Source of the DNA: Chloroflexota bacterium
Lineage (GTDB): Bacteria > Chloroflexota > Anaerolineae > Anaerolineales > UBA11657
NCBI GenBank assembly: GCA_003670425.1
Contig: QWRL01000153.1
Location: 1 to 5,872, forward strand
Direction: 5' to 3'
DNA length: 5,872 nucleotides
Positions 1 to 3,689 of this stretch are shown in pieces. The notes beneath the pieces are model-generated. The model saw nothing but the letters and a program-made list of their open reading frames with translations, searched no databases and was not told the DNA's origin. The translations under genes and the position numbers were made by a program. The first letter of the stretch is position 1, and the number at the start of each line of letters is the position of its first letter.

Positions 1-2
1 GG

Positions 3-50
3 CAGGCTCGAACTAGTGGACTGCTAAATCAGCAGCGTCTGGTCCGCCTG
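3..50. repeat. Small two-part stem-loop near the left edge
   Basis: CTGCT at 21-25 is the exact reverse complement of AGCAG at 31-35, with a 5-base loop. Outside it, CAGGC (3-7) can pair with GCCTG (46-50), and GGAC (18-21) competes to pair with GTCC (42-45). On the minus strand the segment has a TTCGAG string and an anticodon-arm-like hairpin, which loosely recalls part of a tRNA. However, the hairpin loop lacks the usual U before the anticodon, the T-stem does not pair, and no acceptor stem is visible. It may be a degenerate tRNA-like or attachment-site remnant, or just a chance fold. Confidence 0.25.
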
Positions 51-261
51 TTACGCGCATCAAATCTCTGCGAACACCGAACAAAAGCGTTCTTTGGCCT
101 GGAGTTAATGGTTGGTTGGGGTTAGCACAAAGTAGTACTTGACGAGAGTGAGATAAGGGTGTTGTGTGTCCACGCGAATTGGGGATCTAATTTCGTATCC
201 TTATGGGCCATCCGGCCTGGGGCCGCGACGGGTCTGCGTTTCTCGACGCGCTGAACTTCGT

Positions 262-265
262 GGAG
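262..265 (+). promoter_or_regulatory. Ribosome binding site for the XRE gene
   Basis: GGAG lies 7 bases before the ATG at 273, a normal Shine-Dalgarno sequence and spacing. It supports both the reality of the small gene and its start codon. Confidence 0.55.
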
Positions 266-272
266 CTAACGA

Positions 273-473
273 ATGCCAGCTAAATCCAAGGCTCCTCCCC
301 GCCTCGCGGACATGCTCCGCGAGGCTATCCGCGCATCGGGCCTGACCCACTACCGGCTCGCCAAGGATTGCGGCTTGAGGCACCTGATTATTGACCGCTT
401 CGCCGCGGGTCTGGACATTCGGTTGGCCACGGCAGGAAAACTCGCCGAAGTGCTGGGCCCGTCGCTCCGCTGA
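273..473 (+). CDS. Small XRE/Cro-like helix-turn-helix DNA-binding protein
   Basis: This 66-residue protein is probably a cytoplasmic DNA-binding regulator. After a basic N-terminal tail (residues 1-10) comes a compact helical domain: a first helix at about 11-22 (LADMLREAIRASG), an HTH at about 26-46 with scaffold helix YRLAKDCG and recognition helix RHLIIDRFAAG, then a closing helix KLAEVLG (56-62). The pattern 'R-LAK..G' followed by '..RF..G' and 'LA..LG' is typical of XRE-family proteins. Very short stand-alone members of this kind are familiar to me from Planctomycetota, often beside a tyrosine recombinase. No recombinase follows here; the next 500 bases look degraded. The ATG is supported by GGAG 7 bases upstream. 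The operator and target are unknown. A real gene is likely, and the XRE assignment is fairly secure; an antitoxin role is possible, but no toxin partner is visible. Confidence 0.7.
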   Translation: MPAKSKAPPRLADMLREAIRASGLTHYRLAKDCGLRHLIIDRFAAGLDIRLATAGKLAEVLGPSLR

Positions 474-592
474 AAATGTCCCCGCGTTTCATCGCTTCCG
501 ACCTTTCACCCCTGTTCCCCGGGAGCTGCATGCGCTTCCCGTTCGACCTTCGTCCGGGCTTGGTCCGTTCCCTTAAAGTCTGGAGAATGTAA

Positions 593-673
593 GACATCAT
601 CATCGCACACGCCTATGAACGCGACGCGCGAGGCAAGCAGCGCCGCGCCGCAAGCAAAAATTGCAGAGGATGA
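593..673 (+). pseudogene. Possible remnant of an HNH endonuclease domain
   Basis: The plus-strand frame encodes DIIIAHAYERDARGKQRR and ends at TGA 671-673. In one large group of HNH endonucleases the nuclease domain starts with a pattern like 'V-NAYERD...R..C...HG..C..CG'. The AYERD string followed by a spaced Arg fits that start. The frame then stops before the zinc-type cysteine pairs and before any HNH catalytic His-Asn-His. The same frame has a stop (TAA 590-592) just before the match, and a neighbouring frame (SLENVRH) runs into it, as a frameshifted gene would. Only about 18 residues match, so chance similarity is possible. If real, it is a non-functional scrap of a mobile or defence-related nuclease. 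Confidence 0.35.
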
Positions 674-909
674 GCCGATGGCGAGCGTAGCGCCAGATTA
701 GCGCTGTAAAACTGCAAGCGGGCGGCTGCGCAGTCTGGATGGGGATGTACGCACCGGTGACCCAGATGCGCGCTGCCGTCGAAGTTGGGCAGGGCGTTGT
801 AGTTGATATCCCCGTCGAAAAAATTGCGCCCACGCAATTTGCTGTAATTTATCTGCATAAGCAACCCAATCCGCATTGCATAATTCGGTAAGAGAACCTG
901 ACCTGATGG
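613..909 (-). other. Unidentified coding-like minus-strand fragment
   Basis: One minus-strand frame is open from about 909 down to TAG at 613-615, with an ATG at 874-876 that would give 87 residues. The stretch NYNALPNFDGSAHLGH and the following HPHPDC uses mostly G/C third positions and reads more like protein than the other shadow frames here. A second minus-strand frame (698-940, starting MSHTLKREC) overlaps it, so a frameshifted older gene is possible. There is no ribosome binding site and no family that I recognise. It overlaps the putative HNH remnant at its 3' end. I would not call it an active gene. Confidence 0.2.
821..840 (-). terminator. Perfect 8-bp hairpin, terminator-like on the minus strand
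   Basis: AAATTGCG (821-828) and CGCAATTT (833-840) are exact reverse complements around a 4-base loop. Read on the minus strand, the stem runs directly into a tract of six T, the layout of a Rho-independent terminator, although the stem is AT-rich at its base. On the plus strand only three T follow. It could equally be an operator palindrome for a regulator, since it lies 134 bases upstream of the cyclase gene. Confidence 0.35.
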
Positions 910-973
910 CTACGCACTCCCTCTTCAAAGTGTGAGACAATTGCCCTGTGGGGTTGACCTGATTTGCAGTTAA

Positions 974-3166
974 GTGCTCATGTTTAAGAAATTTGTTGCC
1001 TATCTAATTACTTGCGTTGCCATTATTGCGCCCGCAGCATGGCTCATTTTCTTCTACTTTAATCCCCAAGCAGACGCCACCTACAGTATTCCGATTGCGC
1101 ATTTTTATATAGTCACCTTCACTACGTTTTCGGCCGCGGTACTGTCTATTCTGTTGCTGTCGTCGCTTGGGGCTGAGGCCAAGCCGCGCCATCTGTTGGC
1201 CGCCGCCGCTTTTGCGGTGATTGGGGGCATCTTTTTCTCACATGCGTTAGCCACCCCGGGCGCAATAATTGATCATGCCCATCCCGCTATTTCGTGGTCG
1301 GCCTGGCTCACGTTGTTTGGGAGTGGGGTGTTGTTTGCGATAGCCGGACTCGATAGCGCGCGCTCTAGGCCGAATTGGTTGCCCGTGCGCCCGCTGATTG
1401 TCATCGCGTTCTTGGCGGTCGTCGGCTATTCGGCGGTTGCGGGCTTTACCCCGGCTCTGTTGACACAACTCGAATCTGCCGGCAACCCTTGGATGCGCGA
1501 TGCGATTTTCTATATCTCGCTGGCGTTGTGGATTTTTGCTGCCGCGCGGTTAGCTTTTATCTGGTGGCAAACCCGGAGCCGCATTGATGCAACGTTGGCG
1601 GTGGTTGCCATGTGGCTTGGCACAGCAACCGTGAGCATGCACCGCTTTGCGGTGTGGCATTACGGTTGGTGGGTTTATCACGTCACGCTGCTCATGGCGT
1701 TTTTGGTTGCCTCCTTTATCTTCGCCGCAGAGTACGAGCAAGTGCGCCAATTCCGTTTAGTACGCTATTACTTAGCGTTATCGCTGGTCGTAACCGCTTT
1801 TTTGGCGTTAGTCGCCTCGGCATTTTTCACCCAGTTTTCGTATAACAACTTGGTCAGTGAAATTGAGTCGGCCTCCAGCGCCTTAGCCGAGAATGTGTCG
1901 CATCACCTTAGCCAGAATTTGACGGATGTCACCGCTCCCGAAGATTTAGAGCAATTACCGGGCCGCTCCGTTACTCGCGGCGCCTTTGCGAGGGCGATTG
2001 AAGAGATGCCCATCGTGCACCTCATTCTTTATCGCCCGAATGGCATCTCTGCGTATGCGACCGAACTGGAATGGATTGATGTGCGAGTGGTAGACACGGC
2101 CGCGTTTGATAGGGCGCTCAAGGGCGAGGTGATGGCGATCATCCGTGAGCCGAGTGCCGCGGTTGCCTCGGGTCATGGTCCGGCCTCCAGTTTCCATCTC
2201 ATTCTGACTTATGTGCCGTTCTACCCTTCAGATAAAGTAACCACTGTGGTGGCAACGCCCCGGTTGTCAAAGGGCGGGGGCGGAAATGATCCTTATGCTA
2301 GTGACGCCGAAGCACCGACGGCTACTCCGGCGCCTACCGCCACGCCTGCACCCGCCCCGGCCGCCAGCCAGGTCGCCCGTAAACCCATTGGAGTGTTGAT
2401 GACGGTGCAGGAAGTGCCTTCTTTGCAACTCACCACCATTGATGCGCGTATCACGGGCTTGCTGACGGCTGCGGTAAGCATGGGCTTATTATTCATCGCA
2501 CTCTTTATAGTTGTTGGTCGTGCCGATGGCATTATCACCCTTCGCACTAAGGAACTCCGGGCCGTTTCGGCGCGCCTTAAGACTTATTCCGAATGGTTGC
2601 TTGGCAAAGAACTCTTGGAGCGTCTGTTGGAGGACCCCAACGCTCTCAGCCTCATCCGCAAAGAACGCACCGTGGTCTTTATGGATATTCGCGGCTTTAC
2701 TCGGTGGAGCGAAGCGCGCACGCCGGAAGAAGTCGTTTCGATGCTGAATCGCTACTACAATGCGATTGAACAGGCGATGACAAAGCACGGTGCGATTAAG
2801 TTTAAATTCGCCGCCGACGAAGCGATGGCTGTCTTTAGTGAAGCGGTTATCGCTGCCCGTGCCGCCAAAGAAATGTTCGACGATGTGGATAAAGTGTTAA
2901 GCCCACAAGACTTGGGCGCTCGCGTCGGCGTGCACACGGGCCCACTTGTCGAGGGCCTGCTGGGCAGTATGGATGTAAAGTTTTACGACGTGATCGGCGA
3001 CACCGTCAATACTGCGAAGCGCATCGAAAGCGCCGCCGCGCGCCGCGAAATTTTAGTCTCTGAAGCGACCCGTCATGCGCTTGGAACCACGGCGAAATTT
3101 GGCGAACCGCATCAAATCGCCGCCAAAGGCAAAGAAGATCCGTTGACGGTTTACCCACTCAATTAA
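974..3166 (+). CDS. Receptor-type membrane adenylate cyclase (class III)
   Basis: This 730-residue protein should convert ATP to cAMP in the cytoplasm in response to an extracellular or membrane signal. Membrane segments lie at about 8-28, 42-66, 74-96, 105-126, 138-160, 174-198, 205-222, 234-253 and 265-286, and a tenth at 494-516. Arg/Lys-rich loops follow segments 2, 4, 6 and 8, so the N-terminus is inside and residues 287-493 are outside. That outer region looks like a Cache-type sensor, with a Pro/Thr/Ala-rich insert at about 434-465. After a helical linker (517-562) comes the cyclase domain (563-729). Its metal-binding residues are D571 (FMDIRGFT) and D615 (FAADE), the adenine-selecting pair is K611 and D672, and the transition-state pair is N679 and R683, so it should be active and prefer ATP. 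I see no HAMP domain. The start taken is GTG at 974; ATG at 980 (MFKKF) is equally plausible, and neither has a strong Shine-Dalgarno. The gene stands alone and converges on the smr gene. Confidence 0.9.
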   Translation: MLMFKKFVAYLITCVAIIAPAAWLIFFYFNPQADATYSIPIAHFYIVTFTTFSAAVLSILLLSSLGAEAKPRHLLAAAAFAVIGGIFFSHALATPGAIIDHAHPAISWSAWLTLFGSGVLFAIAGLDSARSRPNWLPVRPLIVIAFLAVVGYSAVAGFTPALLTQLESAGNPWMRDAIFYISLALWIFAAARLAFIWWQTRSRIDATLAVVAMWLGTATVSMHRFAVWHYGWWVYHVTLLMAFLVASFIFAAEYEQVRQFRLVRYYLALSLVVTAFLALVASAFFTQFSYNNLVSEIESASSALAENVSHHLSQNLTDVTAPEDLEQLPGRSVTRGAFARAIEEMPIVHLILYRPNGISAYATELEWIDVRVVDTAAFDRALKGEVMAIIREPSAAVASGHGPASSFHLILTYVPFYPSDKVTTVVATPRLSKGGGGNDPYASDAEAPTATPAPTATPAPAPAASQVARKPIGVLMTVQEVPSLQLTTIDARITGLLTAAVSMGLLFIALFIVVGRADGIITLRTKELRAVSARLKTYSEWLLGKELLERLLEDPNALSLIRKERTVVFMDIRGFTRWSEARTPEEVVSMLNRYYNAIEQAMTKHGAIKFKFAADEAMAVFSEAVIAARAAKEMFDDVDKVLSPQDLGARVGVHTGPLVEGLLGSMDVKFYDVIGDTVNTAKRIESAAARREILVSEATRHALGTTAKFGEPHQIAAKGKEDPLTVYPLN
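2312..2365 (+). repeat. Pro/Thr/Ala-rich tandem repeat inside the cyclase gene
   Basis: Codons 447-464 encode two exact APTATP units followed by APAPAA, in codons of the type GCN-CCN-ACN. A GGGG run (residues 434-437) precedes it. The segment lies in the extracytoplasmic domain, between the strand ending TYVPFYP and the strand PIGVLMTV. It would therefore be a flexible loop extending from the sensor. Pro/Thr-rich stretches outside the membrane are often glycosylated or act as spacers; that role here is inference. Confidence 0.7.
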
Positions 3167-3206
3167 AATATTGCTCAGCTCGCCTCCAAAATAGCTACAT
3201 ATCAGG

Positions 3207-3222
3207 ACGCCTTGATGGGCGT
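3207..3222 (+). terminator. Weak stem-loop downstream of the cyclase gene
   Basis: ACGCC (3207-3211) pairs with GGCGT (3218-3222) around a 6-base loop, 40 bases after the cyclase stop. The T-containing GTCTTCACGT follows, but there is no true T run. It may contribute to termination of the cyclase transcript. Confidence 0.25.
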
Positions 3223-3246
3223 GTCTTCACGTAATCTTTCAACCAC

Positions 3247-3281
3247 TGCGCGCAGTGCAGCGCGCAACCGTGCGCGCGCAC
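3247..3281. terminator. GC-rich hairpin plus palindrome between convergent genes
   Basis: TGCGCGC (3247-3253) and GCGCGCA (3260-3266) form a perfect 7-bp stem with the loop AGTGCA. Right beside it, GTGCGCGCGCAC (3270-3281) is a perfect 12-base palindrome. The pair sits between the stops of the cyclase (3166) and smr (3297) genes, a common place for a bidirectional terminator. No T run follows on either strand, so it would be a pausing or mRNA-end-protecting structure rather than a classic intrinsic terminator. The alternating CG tract could also adopt Z-DNA. Confidence 0.4.
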
Positions 3282-3296
3282 CAGCACTACCTGCGT

Positions 3297-3554
3297 TTAT
3301 TTGAACCTGAAGTGGATAAAGATGCGCCCGAAATTTTTGTCGTCTTTTTCAACGCGGTGGTAGAGCTGGCGGATATGGCCTTGATTCAGGAAGCGCAGCA
3401 CAGTCTTCTTTAGCTGGCCACTGCCCTTGCCGGGAATGATTTCAACCAGCGCAATCTTCTTTGCCAGCGCCTCTTGGACAATGCGATTGAGTTCAGCATC
3501 AATCTGTCCACCGCGGTTGTAAATGTCGTGCAGGTCCAGCTTGAGTTTGGCCAT
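3297..3554 (-). CDS. Stand-alone Smr-domain protein
   Basis: This 85-residue protein is essentially a single Smr domain, the fold found at the C-terminus of MutS2 and in SmrA/SmrB, where it binds and often nicks DNA or RNA. The two signature motifs are present: LDLHD at residues 6-10 and GKGSG at 42-46 (with IIP just before it). The alternating helix and strand pattern fits the family, ending in a FGRIFIHFRF strand at about 75-84. The ATG reads from 3554; a weak AGG lies about 7 bases upstream. MutS2-type and SmrB-type proteins act in ribosome-collision rescue or in DNA recombination control; whether this mini-form does either is unknown. It lacks the MutS ATPase and any extra N-terminal domain. 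It converges on the cyclase gene and diverges from the glycosyltransferase gene, so it is probably transcribed on its own. Confidence 0.85.
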   Translation of the reverse strand: MAKLKLDLHDIYNRGGQIDAELNRIVQEALAKKIALVEIIPGKGSGQLKKTVLRFLNQGHIRQLYHRVEKDDKNFGRIFIHFRFK

Positions 3555-3689
3555 GATGGCCTGATGCTACCGCATTGCGGGTGCGGGTGCCTGCTGCGCA
3601 GCGCTCCGTGGGCAAAGGGAGTGCCAGTGGCGCGGGCAACTGCAGGGGCAGAGTAGACTGGGGCCGCGGCATTCGCTGCCGCGCGATGT
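3555..3689. promoter_or_regulatory. Divergent intergenic region between smr and the glycosyltransferase
   Basis: These 135 bases must hold the promoters of both flanking genes, which point away from each other. I see no good -35/-10 pair on either strand. GCTGCGCAGC at 3593-3602 is a perfect 10-base palindrome and a candidate operator. The region is GC-rich throughout. Confidence 0.4.
3665..3683 (+). promoter_or_regulatory. Hairpin just before the glycosyltransferase start codon
   Basis: CGCGGCA (3665-3671) and TGCCGCG (3677-3683) form a perfect 7-bp stem with a 5-base loop, ending 6 bases before the ATG at 3690. It occupies the place where a ribosome binding site would be, and no Shine-Dalgarno sequence is visible. 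The mRNA may therefore be poorly or conditionally translated, start leaderless, or start at the later ATG at 3738. Confidence 0.35.

Larger units (their letters stand above)
1..272. other. Non-coding leader region upstream of the XRE gene
   Basis: I find no supportable gene here. One plus-strand frame is open from base 3 to a TAG at 123-125 (about 40 codons), but it has no recognisable motif and could be chance. The segment is richer in T and in GGTT-type runs (about 110-121) than the rest of the window. A TTGACG hexamer at 139-144 looks like a -35 box, but no -10 box stands at a suitable distance, so I do not call a promoter. The only clear structure is the small inverted repeat near the left edge, listed separately. 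Confidence 0.5.
474..973. other. 500-base stretch without an intact gene
   Basis: A 38-codon plus-strand frame begins with ATG at 476, only 2 bases after the XRE stop, and ends at TAA 590-592. It has no recognisable motif. It is followed in the same frame by the HNH-like remnant at 593-673. The middle (about 613-909) reads as coding-like on the minus strand but matches nothing I know. A perfect hairpin lies at 821-840. I saw no convincing promoter for the cyclase: TTGACC at 954-959 is too close to the gene, and CATAAT at 879-884 has no partner -35 box. Overall the stretch looks like decayed accessory DNA. Confidence 0.5.

Noticed and set aside
1..50. tRNA gene on the minus strand
   Set aside because: There is a TTCGAG string and a hairpin, but no acceptor stem, no pairing T-stem, and no U before the anticodon position, so it is not a functional tRNA.
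110..121. G-quadruplex from GGTTGGTTGGGG
   Set aside because: Only three separate G runs are present, too few for a standard quadruplex without a forced zero-length loop.
476..592. 38-codon plus-strand frame right after the XRE gene
   Set aside because: It lacks a ribosome binding site and any recognisable motif, and it lies in a stretch that otherwise looks decayed.
954..959. TTGACC as a -35 box for the cyclase gene
   Set aside because: A -10 box at normal spacing would fall inside the coding region, and no TATAAT-like hexamer is there.
2293..2788. Minus-strand frames opposite the cyclase, including one rich in GVAVGAGVAVGA
   Set aside because: The repetitive Gly/Val/Ala product is only the antisense of the Pro/Thr/Ala-rich repeat, and the cyclase frame is certain.
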